Shown here in pieces: positions 45,823 to 55,614 of a stretch of DNA of 64,000 nucleotides; position 1 is the first letter of the stretch, and each line of letters starts with the position of its first letter. The notes under the pieces were generated by a model. The model made no database searches. It was not told the DNA's origin and saw only the letters and a program-made list of their open reading frames with translations. This DNA is from Flavobacterium psychrophilum (GTDB taxonomy: Bacteria > Bacteroidota > Bacteroidia > Flavobacteriales > Flavobacteriaceae), in the NCBI GenBank assembly GCA_945874225.1, contig CAMCFT010000015.1:1-64000 (forward strand), read 5' to 3'. A program made the position numbers and the translations under genes.

Positions 45823-46416
45823 CTAATTAATATTTATGGAATCTCTATTCCAATTCTTGGGATTGTCCTTTATGTAATGGTAAATTGAATCCAATGAATT
45901 AAAGTTTCGAACTATATGATCGTGATAATTTGATTGCCAAATGGATTCGCCATAATTATTTTCTAACAATACATTGATTTGTTTTGTTGTAACCGATTTA
46001 AATGCTGCAACAAATGAAGAAATGGAATTGGGTTTTCGGGATAAATTTGGGTGTTTTAATTGGGATTCGAGTTCGGATTCGTGTTCATGTAGAGACGCAC
46101 ATTGTAGAGACGCACTGCAGTGCGTCTCTACGTTGGATGACGTATCAATTTTAATTTCTATCAACAAATGAATATGATTGGGCATAATAACCCAATTATG
46201 AAAAAACCAACGTTCCCGAATTCCAATTGATTTCAACAATTCCTTTTCAATGATTTTTCCGTTTTGGTTTAAAACCATTTTATCCTCGTCAATAGCACCA
46301 AAAACACATTCCCTGTTTCGGGAAACCATCGTGATAAAATAGATGGCTTCACTGGAATAATTCCAATTTTTCAATCGGTTTGATTCCGTTCTGTATTTGT
46401 TTTTGAATAAGGCCAT
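45823..46416 (-). CDS. REP-associated tyrosine (Y1) transposase, RAYT
   Basis: A 197-residue HUH-type single-strand transposase: MPNHIHLLIE near 77-86 holds the metal-binding HxH, and WQSNYHDHIVRN near 170-181 holds the nucleophile Tyr and flanking His, as in REP-associated transposases. RAYTs mobilise short palindromic REP repeats. This gene contains a perfect 28-base palindrome in its own frame at 46104-46131, encoding residues about 96-105. It begins 2 bases upstream of the M1 peptidase start on the same strand. Whether it is active cannot be told. Confidence 0.85.
   Translation of the reverse strand: MALFKNKYRTESNRLKNWNYSSEAIYFITMVSRNRECVFGAIDEDKMVLNQNGKIIEKELLKSIGIRERWFFHNWVIMPNHIHLLIEIKIDTSSNVETHCSASLQCASLHEHESELESQLKHPNLSRKPNSISSFVAAFKSVTTKQINVLLENNYGESIWQSNYHDHIVRNFNSLDSIYHYIKDNPKNWNRDSININ
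46089..46131. repeat. Perfect palindrome inside the RAYT gene
   Basis: GTAGAGACGCACTG and its exact complement form a 28-base palindrome (46104-46131), preceded by a further half copy GTAGAGACGCAC at 46089-46100. This word is a very common bacterial short repeat. It is in frame and creates no stop. Confidence 0.92.
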
Positions 46417-46451
46417 AAAATGAATTATAATGGATTGTTAAGCAAACGTCA

Positions 46452-46997
46452 TTATCTTTCTTCAAATAGTTGAAATAATTGTGTCACAGTATTCCAATTC
46501 CTTATGGTTGCTGTTACGTTCAGTTTCTTTTCAATATATTTCTGATCAAACCTGGTTTTTCCAGCGCCAACCGCATATTTAATATAAATTCGATTATCAT
46601 CAATACTCGCTTCGTCAGGTTTAAATTGGCTAATTTTCAAATCATTGATACTGTCACTACGTAATATCGTTGAAACAAAAGCCACATATATTTTTTTTAT
46701 ATCCAATGCCGCCTCTTTCAAAAAAGGGTTGTTATTTAAACAGGCTTCTAAATCTGCTTTACCAATAACAACTACAGGAACTTCGTGACCAAATGCCTTG
46801 AAAATTTCCTGTTTGATTTTGAAACCAACAGCAGCAGGATTCTCTTCATTTGCATCCACAAATACATTTCCTGATTGGATATAGGTTTGCACATTTTCGA
46901 AACCAATAGCTTCCAAAGTTGTTTTCAAGGCTTCCATTTTTATCATATTGTGTCCGGAAACATTGATGCCGCGTAGCAGTACGAGATGAGTTGTCAT
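46452..46997 (-). CDS. DUF1697 domain-containing protein
   Basis: A 181-residue protein of the DUF1697 family: it opens LVLLRGINVSGHNMIKMEALK and continues IQSGNVFVDA near 40, the pattern of this family. The function is not established. It stands alone between the RAYT gene and a repeat-rich gap before recG. There are no signal or membrane segments. Confidence 0.85.
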   Translation of the reverse strand: MTTHLVLLRGINVSGHNMIKMEALKTTLEAIGFENVQTYIQSGNVFVDANEENPAAVGFKIKQEIFKAFGHEVPVVVIGKADLEACLNNNPFLKEAALDIKKIYVAFVSTILRSDSINDLKISQFKPDEASIDDNRIYIKYAVGAGKTRFDQKYIEKKLNVTATIRNWNTVTQLFQLFEER

Positions 46998-47094
46998 TTA
47001 ATTAAGATTTAAGAACTCAAATATACTTTTTCCTACTCCAATACCCAACAATTGTATTTCTTAATTTCCAAACAAAAAACTATCTTCGCTTCAT

Positions 47095-47175
47095 CAAATT
47101 AAAAATCCGTTTTAATCTGCGTTTTTGTCATCTCGAGCGCAGTCGAGAGAAGCAAATCCGTTTTATCCGTATCCA
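47095..47175. repeat. CCGTTTTAATCTGCG-type repeat with nested insertion
   Basis: A copy of the AATCTGCGTTTTT...AAATCCGTTTTATCCG family is interrupted at 47127-47152 by TCATCTCGAGCGCAGTCGAG AGAAG, a different common palindromic repeat (CTCGA...TCGAG). One repeat has entered another. Confidence 0.75.
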
Positions 47176-47185
47176 AATAAACAGT

Positions 47186-49321
47186 ATGCAGCAAAACCTC
47201 CTGGAAACTTCCATCGAATACCTCAAAGGCGTCGGTCCTAACCGTGGCACTTTGCTTCGCAAGGAATTGGGAATTCATAAATATGGAGATCTGCTTAATT
47301 TTTTTCCCAATCGATACATTGACAGAACACGTTATTACAAGATTAACGAATTACAAAATAATGTTGCCGAAGTACAAATCATCGGCAAAATAATAAACAT
47401 CAAAACCGTTGAATTTGGCAAAAACCAGAAAAGATTAGTCGCTACTTTTGTGGATGATACAGGACAAATGGAACTCGTTTGGTTTCAGGGTCACAAGTGG
47501 ATTCGTGAAAGTTTAAAACTTAATGAATTGTGTGTGATTTTCGGGAAATGCACTTCTTTTGGAAACACTTTCAATATGGCGCATCCCGAAATTGAGTTGA
47601 TGGCAGAACACGAACAAAGCTTACGCTCGGCGATGCAGCCCGTTTATCCATCAACAGAAACATTGGCAAACAGAGGGATTTCAAATAGGGTGATTAATAA
47701 AATAATGCAACAATTATTTCAGGAAACCCAGGCCAAATTCTCCGAAACTATGCCTGATTATTTGACTGCCGAATTACAACTGATTCCAAAAAATGCTGCC
47801 TTATTCAACATTCATTTTCCAAAAAGTGCCGAAGCTTTGGCCAAAGCACAATTCCGATTGAAATTCGAGGAATTGTTCTATATACAATTGCAATTAATAA
47901 CCAAAAACCTAATTCGGAAGCACAAAATAAAAGGACATCCGTTTACGAAAGTAGGCGATTATTTTAATGATTTCTATCAAAATCATCTCCCTTTTGAACT
48001 GACCAACGCCCAAAAAAGAGTCATCAAGGAAATCCGTATCGATATGGGAAGCAACGCCCAAATGAACCGTTTGCTGCAAGGCGATGTGGGTTCCGGGAAA
48101 ACAATTGTGGCCTTGATGAGTATGCTCATTGCATTGGATAATGGCTTTCAATCCTGCTTGATGGCACCAACAGAAATCTTGGCCAACCAACATTTTAATG
48201 GCTTATCAGAATTAGCCAAAGAATTGAATATCAATATAAAATTACTCACTGGTTCGACAAAAATTGCAAACAGAAGAATCATTCACGAAGAACTTGAAAA
48301 TGGAACTTTGCATATTCTAATTGGTACACACGCTTTATTGGAAGACAAAGTAAAATTTAAAAATTTAGGCTTGGCAGTAATTGACGAGCAGCATCGTTTT
48401 GGAGTAGAACAACGATCTAAATTGTGGAAGAAGTCCACCCCTGACCCCTCCAAGGGAGGGGAACTTGTACCACCACATGTTTTGGTTATGACCGCCACTC
48501 CTATTCCACGAACTTTGGCTATGAGTTTGTATGGTGACTTGGATATTTCGGTAATTGATGAATTACCGCCGGGACGAAAACCAATTCAAACCGTGCATCG
48601 CTTTGACAGCAATCGACTGAAAGTTTGGAAATTCATTCGGGATGAAATCGCTTTGGGTCGCCAAATTTATATCGTCTATCCTTTGATTGAAGAATCGAAA
48701 ACTATGGATTTCAAGGATTTGATGGACGGTTACGAAAGTATTTCACGTGATTTTCCGTTGCCACAATATTCCATTTCAATCCTTCACGGAAAGATGAAAC
48801 CAGCGGATAAAGATGCCGAAATGAAGCGATTTTCAGAAGGAAAAACTAATATTATGGTAGCCACAACTGTTATTGAAGTGGGTGTAAATATTCAAAATGC
48901 CAGCGTAATGATTATTGAAAGCGCCGAACGTTTTGGATTATCTCAACTTCATCAGCTTCGTGGTCGCGTAGGTCGTAGTGCGGAGCAAAGTTATTGTATC
49001 CTGATGACGAGTCACAAATTGAGTGCCGACAGCAAAACCCGAATGGAAACAATGGTGAGCACCAATGACGGTTTCGAAATTGCAGAAGTTGACCTTAAAC
49101 TTCGCGGTCCTGGCGATTTGATGGGAACCCAGCAAAGTGGTGTTTTGAATCTTCAGATTGCCGATATTGTTCGAGATAGAGATATTCTAATATTGGCGCG
49201 AAATTATGCCTTGAAAATTCTTAAAGAAGATGCTCCAATGCAAAAGCCGGAAAATGCCATTTTGAGAGCAACTTATATTGAATTGACTAAAAAGAAAAAT
49301 ATTTGGAATTACATTAGTTAA
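47186..49321 (+). CDS. recG: ATP-dependent DNA helicase RecG
   Basis: A 711-residue protein of RecG length. The N-terminal wedge/OB domain (about 1-240) includes YLKGVGPNRGTLLRKELG near 12; the helicase part has Walker A LLQGDVGSGKTIVAL near 293, DEQHRFG near 400 and MTATPIPRTLAMS near 435, and motif VI QLRGRVGRS near 593. RecG remodels stalled forks and Holliday junctions. Residues about 418-428 (TPDPSKGGELV) come from a CCCC/GGGG-type repeat at 48435-48465 inserted between helicase motifs; the frame is kept. Confidence 0.95.
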   Translation: MQQNLLETSIEYLKGVGPNRGTLLRKELGIHKYGDLLNFFPNRYIDRTRYYKINELQNNVAEVQIIGKIINIKTVEFGKNQKRLVATFVDDTGQMELVWFQGHKWIRESLKLNELCVIFGKCTSFGNTFNMAHPEIELMAEHEQSLRSAMQPVYPSTETLANRGISNRVINKIMQQLFQETQAKFSETMPDYLTAELQLIPKNAALFNIHFPKSAEALAKAQFRLKFEELFYIQLQLITKNLIRKHKIKGHPFTKVGDYFNDFYQNHLPFELTNAQKRVIKEIRIDMGSNAQMNRLLQGDVGSGKTIVALMSMLIALDNGFQSCLMAPTEILANQHFNGLSELAKELNINIKLLTGSTKIANRRIIHEELENGTLHILIGTHALLEDKVKFKNLGLAVIDEQHRFGVEQRSKLWKKSTPDPSKGGELVPPHVLVMTATPIPRTLAMSLYGDLDISVIDELPPGRKPIQTVHRFDSNRLKVWKFIRDEIALGRQIYIVYPLIEESKTMDFKDLMDGYESISRDFPLPQYSISILHGKMKPADKDAEMKRFSEGKTNIMVATTVIEVGVNIQNASVMIIESAERFGLSQLHQLRGRVGRSAEQSYCILMTSHKLSADSKTRMETMVSTNDGFEIAEVDLKLRGPGDLMGTQQSGVLNLQIADIVRDRDILILARNYALKILKEDAPMQKPENAILRATYIELTKKKNIWNYIS
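48435..48465. repeat. CCCC/GGGG-type repeat inside recG
   Basis: CCACCCCTGACCCCTCC then AAGGGAGGGG, in frame, between conserved helicase motifs. Other copies at 8795, 9402 and 39123. Confidence 0.8.
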
Positions 49322-49592
49322 AACACTTAATTTCAAATAATTGTATACAAATAGTATACGGATGACAAGGATTTACTTCGTAAAAAACACGGGTTAAAAC
49401 TGATTTTTAAAATTTAAAATTAAACCATTACCTTTTTTTATAGTTTTACAAAAGGTAAGTTTTTTCGAATATTAATATTTGCTTATTAGTTGTTAAATAA
49501 TTGGCAAAACTCCCTTTATTCCAAATTCTAAAGCCTAAATTTGTCTTTTTAACCCAAATAGTGAAGTCTTATATCACTTTTTTTACATAATT

Positions 49593-50651
49593 ATGAAACT
49601 AAAACATATTATTTATACCTTACTAATAATCGGGTTTGGTGCTTTTATAGCCTACAGGATTACCTCAAACAAAAACAAAAACGACGATTCTAAAGACAAA
49701 GGCGGAAAAAATAAAACGATGACCGTGAGCGGAATCGTTGTTAAAACGCAAACTTTCGATAATAATCTTTCTCTTTCTGGTTCGATAGAAGCCAATGAAC
49801 AAGTGGAAATTCGTTCTGAAATTTCAGGAATTGTAGAAGGAATTTATTTTAAAGAAGGAAGCAATGTCACTAAAGGCCAATTGCTTTTCAAAGTAAATGA
49901 TATGGAGTTAAGAGCACAATTAGCTCAAGCCAAAACAAAAGAAGGATTGGCATCCGAAAATGAAAGAAGAGCTAAATTATTGCTTGAAAAAGAAGCCATA
50001 AGCCAAGAAGAATATGATGTTGCAAGGGCTGATTATAAATTGGCACAATCTCAAATTCAGTTAATTCAGGCGCAAATTGCCAAGACTTCAGTAAAAGCGC
50101 CGTTTTCAGGAAAAATAGGATTGCGTTCTATTTCTCCGGGAACTTACATCACTCCTAGCCTTTTGGTTGCCAAATTAGTCAACATAAGCCAATTAAAAAT
50201 CACTTTTTCTATTCCTGAAAAATATGCCAATCAGGTGAAACCAAATTCCAATTTAAGTTTCACAGTTGCCGGTTCTACCGAAAAATATACTGCCAAAATA
50301 TATGCTATTGAACCCGAAATTCAAATCGAAACAAGAACATTGCAAGTGCGTGCAGTAGCCGAAAATAAAGATGGAAAATTATTGCCGGGTACTTTTGCCA
50401 ATGTAGAATTGCCTTTGGATATTATTAAAGATGCAATTGTTATTCCATCAGAAGCCATTATTCCAGTTCAAAACGGAAAGAAAGTCCTAATTTCAAATAA
50501 TGGTAAAGCCAAAGAAGTGATGGTTGAAACAGCCACTAGAACTGATGCTTCCATTTTGGTCCTTTCAGGTTTAAAAGCCGGAGACACGCTTTTGACAACT
50601 GGTGTAATGTCTTTAAAAGAGGATGATGCCGTGAAAGTGAAAGTAAAATGA
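49593..50651 (+). CDS. RND efflux periplasmic adaptor
   Basis: A 352-residue membrane-fusion protein with an N-terminal anchor (about 5-25), a biotinyl-lipoyl-like half (GSIEANEQVEIRSEISGIVEGIYFKEGSNV), a coiled-coil hairpin (about 95-165) and the second lipoyl half (VKAPFSGKIGLRSISPGTY). It links the RND pump at 51203 to the outer-membrane channel at 54301. A TAAATTTG -7 box lies at 49536-49543, 50 bases upstream. The efflux operon order is adaptor, (four-helix-bundle gene), pump, channel. Confidence 0.92.
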   Translation: MKLKHIIYTLLIIGFGAFIAYRITSNKNKNDDSKDKGGKNKTMTVSGIVVKTQTFDNNLSLSGSIEANEQVEIRSEISGIVEGIYFKEGSNVTKGQLLFKVNDMELRAQLAQAKTKEGLASENERRAKLLLEKEAISQEEYDVARADYKLAQSQIQLIQAQIAKTSVKAPFSGKIGLRSISPGTYITPSLLVAKLVNISQLKITFSIPEKYANQVKPNSNLSFTVAGSTEKYTAKIYAIEPEIQIETRTLQVRAVAENKDGKLLPGTFANVELPLDIIKDAIVIPSEAIIPVQNGKKVLISNNGKAKEVMVETATRTDASILVLSGLKAGDTLLTTGVMSLKEDDAVKVKVK

Positions 50652-50683
50652 TATACGATATTAGATTTGGGATGTACGATTTG
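50649..50683. repeat. Left inverted repeat of the four-helix-bundle unit
   Basis: TGATATACGATATTAGATTT and the following GGGATGTACGATTTG start on the adaptor stop codon. Reverse-complemented it closely matches 51165-51199. Confidence 0.7.
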
Positions 50684-50740
50684 ATATATTAGATAAATGG
50701 ATTTTTTTATATTTTTTAAAAGAAACTGAATTCATTAGAA

Positions 50741-51109
50741 ATGAAAGAAATAATGCTAAAACGGACTAAAAAGTTCGCCATTGATTGTTGGATACTTTGT
50801 AGTAAACTGCCAAAAACTAGAGAATACAATGCGTATGTTAATCAACTCATTAGATGTTCGAGTTCTGTAGGAGCAAATTATAGTGCTTCACAAAGAGCAA
50901 AGTCGGCAGCTGATTTTATTAATAAATTAAAGATTGTTGAAGAAGAAGCAGATGAAAGTAAATTTTTTCTTGAGATTCTTTTAGAAATAACAACTATCGA
51001 AAAACTGAACCTAAATCCCGAAATTGAAATTCTCCAAAAAGAAGCAAATGAATTAGTTGCAATCACAGTGTCATCAATAAAAACAGCTAGAATAAATAGC
51101 GCTAAATAA
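50741..51109 (+). CDS. Four helix bundle (S23/Avd-like) protein
   Basis: A 122-residue all-helical protein: FAIDCWILCSKLPKTREYNAYVNQLIRCSSSVGANYSAS is the signature of the S23-type family (TIGR02436), best known from intervening sequences in 23S rRNA genes and related to the Avd accessory protein of diversity-generating retroelements. No reverse transcriptase is here. Its role when free-standing is unknown. It lies between the efflux adaptor and pump and is bounded by inverted repeats, so it looks inserted. Confidence 0.85.
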   Translation: MKEIMLKRTKKFAIDCWILCSKLPKTREYNAYVNQLIRCSSSVGANYSASQRAKSAADFINKLKIVEEEADESKFFLEILLEITTIEKLNLNPEIEILQKEANELVAITVSSIKTARINSAK

Positions 51110-51164
51110 AAATAAAACATCACATTTTGTACATCTATTATCGTGTATCAAAAATCATATATTC

Positions 51165-51199
51165 AATATCGTACATTAAATATCAAAAATCGTATATCA
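51165..51199. repeat. Right inverted repeat of the four-helix-bundle unit
   Basis: AATATCGTACATTAAATATC and the following AAAAATCGTATATCA, the inverted counterpart of 50649-50683; it ends 3 bases before the pump start. Confidence 0.7.
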
Positions 51200-51202
51200 T
51201 AA

Positions 51203-54200
51203 ATGAGTTTATCCACCATAAGTATAAAGAGACCAGTTTTAACAATCGTTTTGAACTTAACCATCGTTTTGTTTGGAATTATAGGATATAGTTTTCTGGG
51301 CGTTAGAGAATTCCCTTCGATAGATCCGGCCCAAATTTCAGTTCGAACCAATTATTCAGGAGCTAATTCTGATATTATTGAATCTCAAATTACGGAACCA
51401 CTCGAAAAAGCAATCAATTCAATTGACGGAATTCGGAACGTAACTTCTTCAAGTACACAAGGAAGCAGCAATATTACGATTGAATTCAATTTGAATAAAA
51501 ATCTGGAAGAAGCGGCCAATGATGTTCGTGATAAAGTTTCGCAAGCGGTAAGAAGTTTGCCAAAAGATATTGATGCACCACCAGTTGTTTCTAAGGCTGA
51601 TGCCAATAGTGATGCTATCATTTCGATGACTATTCAAAGTGATTCCCGAAATGAATTAGAACTAAGCGATTATGCCGAAAATGTAATCTCACAACGAATG
51701 GAAACCATTCCTGGTGTGAGTGGAGTTCAAATTTGGGGACAAAAAAAATTCGCAATGCGTTTGTGGATTGATCCCGTAAAACTAGCTTCTTATGGTTGCA
51801 CCGTTTCCGAAGTTAGAGATGCGTTGAACAAACAAAATGTAGAATTGCCATCGGGAAAATTAACTGGAAGCAACACAGAATTGACAGTAAAAACAGTTGG
51901 AAACCTTTCAACTCCCGAAGAATTTAACAATATTATTATTCGCACTGATGGAGAAAAAACAGTTCGTTTAAGCGATGTAGGATCAGCTGTTTTGGGGCCG
52001 GAAAATATTGAAACTAAAATGAGTCAATCCGGTTTGCCATTAGTTGGTATTGGTATTGTACCAATGCCAGGAGCCAATTATCTTGACATTTCAAAGGAAT
52101 TTTATAAAGAAGTAGAAACTTTAAAAAAGGATTTACCAAAAGATATTAAACTTAATGTAGCAATTGACAATACGCTTTTTGTAAAAAAATCAGTTCTCGA
52201 AGTGGCAGAAACATTAGGGATTTCATTACTTCTGGTGATTTTAATCATCTATTTATTTTTTAGAGATTGGGCAATTGCCTTCCGTCCATTAATTGATATT
52301 CCCGTTTCATTGATTGCGACTTTCTTTATTATGTGGCTTTTTGGATTTTCGATAAATGTGTTGACTTTACTGGCAGTTGTCCTGGCAACTGGATTGGTGG
52401 TTGATGATGGAATTGTAGTTACCGAAAATATTTTCAAAAAAGTCGAAGAAGGAATGTCGCCAATTGAAGCCGCAATTAAAGGTTCAAACGAAATATTTTT
52501 TGCCGTAATATCTATTTCAATAACTTTGGCAGCGGTGTTTTTGCCGGTAATTTTTCTCGAAGGATTTGTGGGACGATTGTTTCGGGAATTTGGCGTTGTT
52601 ATTGGAGCCGCAGTATTGGTTTCTGCCTTTGTTTCTCTGACTTTAACACCAATGTTGAATGCTTATTTAATGAAAGGTGGAGAACAAAAAAAATCAAAAT
52701 TTTATATCGCTACTGAACCTTATTTCCAAAAATTAAACAGCAGCTATGCCAGTGCTTTGGAGCGTTTTATGAAAAGGAAATGGTTGAGTTTCCCAATATT
52801 GTTTGTCTGTTTTGGATTGATTTTTTTATTTTTTAATTTAATCCAAAAAGAGACTGCTCCTTATGATGATCGAAGTGCAATAGTAATGAGTGTGACCACA
52901 GCCGAAGGTTCTTCCTATGAATACACTGACCGATTTATGCAGGAAATTTCAAGATTAATAGACGATTCTATTCCCGAGAAAAAAGTGGCTTTAGTAATCA
53001 CTTCCCCTGGTTTTATTGCTTCAGCTTCAAACAGCGGAAGAGTTAGAATTGCATTAGTAGATCCAAGCGATAGAAAAAGAACTCAAAAAGAAATTGCCGA
53101 AAAATTAACAAAATGGACTAAGAAATATCCGGAAGCAAAAACTTCGGTGACGGAACAACCTACAATTTCAGTAAACAGACGTGGAGGTTTGCCTATTCAG
53201 TATATTATTCAGGCACCAAACTTTGAAAAATTGCAGGAAAAAATTCCGTTATTTATGGATGAAGCCGCAAAAAATGAAACTTTTTCCACAACAGACGTGA
53301 ATCTGAAATTCAATAAACCTGAAATCAATGTCACCATTAATCGTGAAAAAGCCGAAAGTTTAGGGATTTCAGTAATTGATATTGCTCAAACTTTGCAACT
53401 TTCGTTAAGCGGGCAACGTTTTGGTTATTTTATGCGAAACGGGAAACAATACCAAGTCATTGGACAATTTGACCAAAAAGACCGTTCGAAACCATTAGAT
53501 TTAACCTCTATGTTTGTCAAAAACAACAAAGGAGAACTCATTCAAATGGATAATGTTGTGACTATTGAAGAAAAAAGTAATCCACCGCAATTGTTTCATA
53601 ATAACAGATACATGTCGGCAACAGTTTCTGCAGGACTTGCTCCAGGCAAAAGTATTAGCGACGGTATTGATGCAATGAATGAAATAAAAGCCAAAGTATT
53701 AGACGATACTTTCACCACTGATTTAGGAGGAGAATCCAGAGATTTTGTCGAAAGTAGTTCGAACACTTCTTTTGCTTTTGGATTAGCTTTGCTCTTGATA
53801 TTTTTAATATTGGCGGCGCAATTCGAAAGTTTTATTGATCCTTTCATTATCATATTAACCGTGCCAATGGCTGTTGCTGGGGCTTTATTTTCGTTGTGGT
53901 TGTTTGATCAAACCTGGAATATTTTCAGCCAGATTGGAACCATAATGTTAATTGGATTAGTAACCAAAAACGGAATCTTAATTGTGGAATTTGCCAATCA
54001 ATTAAGAGAACAGGGAAAACCAAAATTAGAAGCTATATTAGAAGCATCTGAAGCGCGACTTAGACCAATTTTGATGACAAGTTTAGCTATTTCATTGGGT
54101 GCATTGCCAATCGCGTTGTCACTTGGAGCAGCATCAACGAGTAGAATGGGAATGGGAGTTGTCATCGTTGGCGGAACAATTTTCTCTTTGGTTTTAACCT

Positions 54201-54298
54201 TGTTTGTAATTCCTGCACTGTATTTATTGTGGTCAAAAGCCAGAAAACATTATCCTGAATTTGACCATATCGAAGAATATGAAAAAGAAAGTAAATAA
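51203..54298 (+). CDS. RND efflux pump, inner-membrane permease
   Basis: A 1031-residue AcrB/MexF-type (HAE1) pump with the usual twelve membrane helices in two halves. The start RPVLTIVLNLTIVLFGIIGY is helix 1; VVDDGIVVTENIFKK near 403-417 is the helix 4 proton-relay region with paired Asp; the second half includes LTVPMAVAGALFSL near 890. It exports drugs or small molecules using the proton gradient. Substrates cannot be told. Its ATG follows the inverted repeat of the upstream unit by 3 bases. Confidence 0.95.
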   Translation: MSLSTISIKRPVLTIVLNLTIVLFGIIGYSFLGVREFPSIDPAQISVRTNYSGANSDIIESQITEPLEKAINSIDGIRNVTSSSTQGSSNITIEFNLNKNLEEAANDVRDKVSQAVRSLPKDIDAPPVVSKADANSDAIISMTIQSDSRNELELSDYAENVISQRMETIPGVSGVQIWGQKKFAMRLWIDPVKLASYGCTVSEVRDALNKQNVELPSGKLTGSNTELTVKTVGNLSTPEEFNNIIIRTDGEKTVRLSDVGSAVLGPENIETKMSQSGLPLVGIGIVPMPGANYLDISKEFYKEVETLKKDLPKDIKLNVAIDNTLFVKKSVLEVAETLGISLLLVILIIYLFFRDWAIAFRPLIDIPVSLIATFFIMWLFGFSINVLTLLAVVLATGLVVDDGIVVTENIFKKVEEGMSPIEAAIKGSNEIFFAVISISITLAAVFLPVIFLEGFVGRLFREFGVVIGAAVLVSAFVSLTLTPMLNAYLMKGGEQKKSKFYIATEPYFQKLNSSYASALERFMKRKWLSFPILFVCFGLIFLFFNLIQKETAPYDDRSAIVMSVTTAEGSSYEYTDRFMQEISRLIDDSIPEKKVALVITSPGFIASASNSGRVRIALVDPSDRKRTQKEIAEKLTKWTKKYPEAKTSVTEQPTISVNRRGGLPIQYIIQAPNFEKLQEKIPLFMDEAAKNETFSTTDVNLKFNKPEINVTINREKAESLGISVIDIAQTLQLSLSGQRFGYFMRNGKQYQVIGQFDQKDRSKPLDLTSMFVKNNKGELIQMDNVVTIEEKSNPPQLFHNNRYMSATVSAGLAPGKSISDGIDAMNEIKAKVLDDTFTTDLGGESRDFVESSSNTSFAFGLALLLIFLILAAQFESFIDPFIIILTVPMAVAGALFSLWLFDQTWNIFSQIGTIMLIGLVTKNGILIVEFANQLREQGKPKLEAILEASEARLRPILMTSLAISLGALPIALSLGAASTSRMGMGVVIVGGTIFSLVLTLFVIPALYLLWSKARKHYPEFDHIEEYEKESK

Positions 54299-54300
54299 TT

Positions 54301-55614
54301 ATGACAAATTCTAAAATCCTATTTCAAAGTCTAGTCTTGTGCTTCTTTTGCATTGTGAAAATAAATGCTCAAGAAGTTTTAACTATCGAAGATGCCGTGA
54401 AAATAGCATTGGAAAATAACTATGAAATTAAAATTGCATCTAACAATTTAAATATTGATAAAACCAATGTAACTACTGGAAATGCAGGAATGTTGCCTAA
54501 AGTCACTGCTACATTAGTGGACAATAACGGCATTCAGAACCTTTCACAAACACTAGCAGACGGAACCGTAAATTCACTAGATAATGCCAAAAACAGTAAT
54601 TTAAATTATGGTGTTGGTTTAGATTGGACCATTTTTAATGGTTTTAAAATGTTTGCCAAATTGGATCAATTAAAAGAATTGCAAAATTTAGGAGAGACTC
54701 AATTAAAATTGACAATCATTACAAAAATAAGCAACTTAAATGCTGTGTATTTTGAATTGGTAAACCAACAACAACAATTGGCAGCATTGGATACAACCAT
54801 CGAAATTTCAAATCAACGTTTAACTTTGGCCAAAAACCGTTTCACGATAGGCAAAGCTTCTAAATTAGAAGTTTTGAATGCTCAAGTGGACCTGAATACA
54901 GATAGAACGAATCTTTTAAGACAAAAAGAATTGTATGCCAATACGAAAATCATATTGAATGAGGTAATGGCTCGTGATCCAAAAATTGATTTTAAAGTGG
55001 TGGATGTAATTGAAGTGGATAAAAGTTTATTACTTGCGGAATTAACTGCATTGGCTGAAAAACAAAATCCAGAATTAAAAACGCAAATTATCAATCAAAG
55101 AATTTCGGAATTGCAATTGAAGCAAATAAAAGGCGATCGCTACCCGACTGTCAATTTGACGACGGGTTATGTCTTTTCAGAAAGCCAATCAGGACTTGGT
55201 TTTACAACCCAATCGTCATCTAAGGGTCTTAATTATGGATTTCGAGCATCATTAAATTTGTTTGATGGATTTGCACAAAACCGAAATGAAAAAATTGCAA
55301 AGATTGAAATTGACAATGCAAAATTGGCAATCGATCAGCAAAATCAGAAACTGAATTCACAAATAACGGCCTTTTATCAAACGTATTTAACCAATTTAGA
55401 ATTAATTGATTTAGAATACGAAAACGAAGCTATTGCCAAGCAAAACTTAGAAATTACGGTAGATAAATTCCGGATTGGTACCATAACCACTTTAGAATTC
55501 AGAACGGCACAATTGAATTATATCAATGCCAAAGTAAACTACAGTAAAGCTCAATTTCAAGCTAAATTATCCGAGATTTTATTGAAAGAAATAGCAGGAA
55601 ATCTTTCTTTTTAA
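54301..55614 (+). CDS. TolC family outer-membrane channel
   Basis: A 437-residue exported protein with a signal (MTNSKILFQSLVLCFFCIVKINAQ) and two TolC repeat halves rich in long helices; EDAVKIALENNYEIKIASNN near 30-50 is the first repeat start and TTLEFRTAQLNYINAKVNYSKAQ near 395 the last helix. It completes the efflux pump across the outer membrane. It starts 2 bases after the pump stop. Confidence 0.93.
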   Translation: MTNSKILFQSLVLCFFCIVKINAQEVLTIEDAVKIALENNYEIKIASNNLNIDKTNVTTGNAGMLPKVTATLVDNNGIQNLSQTLADGTVNSLDNAKNSNLNYGVGLDWTIFNGFKMFAKLDQLKELQNLGETQLKLTIITKISNLNAVYFELVNQQQQLAALDTTIEISNQRLTLAKNRFTIGKASKLEVLNAQVDLNTDRTNLLRQKELYANTKIILNEVMARDPKIDFKVVDVIEVDKSLLLAELTALAEKQNPELKTQIINQRISELQLKQIKGDRYPTVNLTTGYVFSESQSGLGFTTQSSSKGLNYGFRASLNLFDGFAQNRNEKIAKIEIDNAKLAIDQQNQKLNSQITAFYQTYLTNLELIDLEYENEAIAKQNLEITVDKFRIGTITTLEFRTAQLNYINAKVNYSKAQFQAKLSEILLKEIAGNLSF

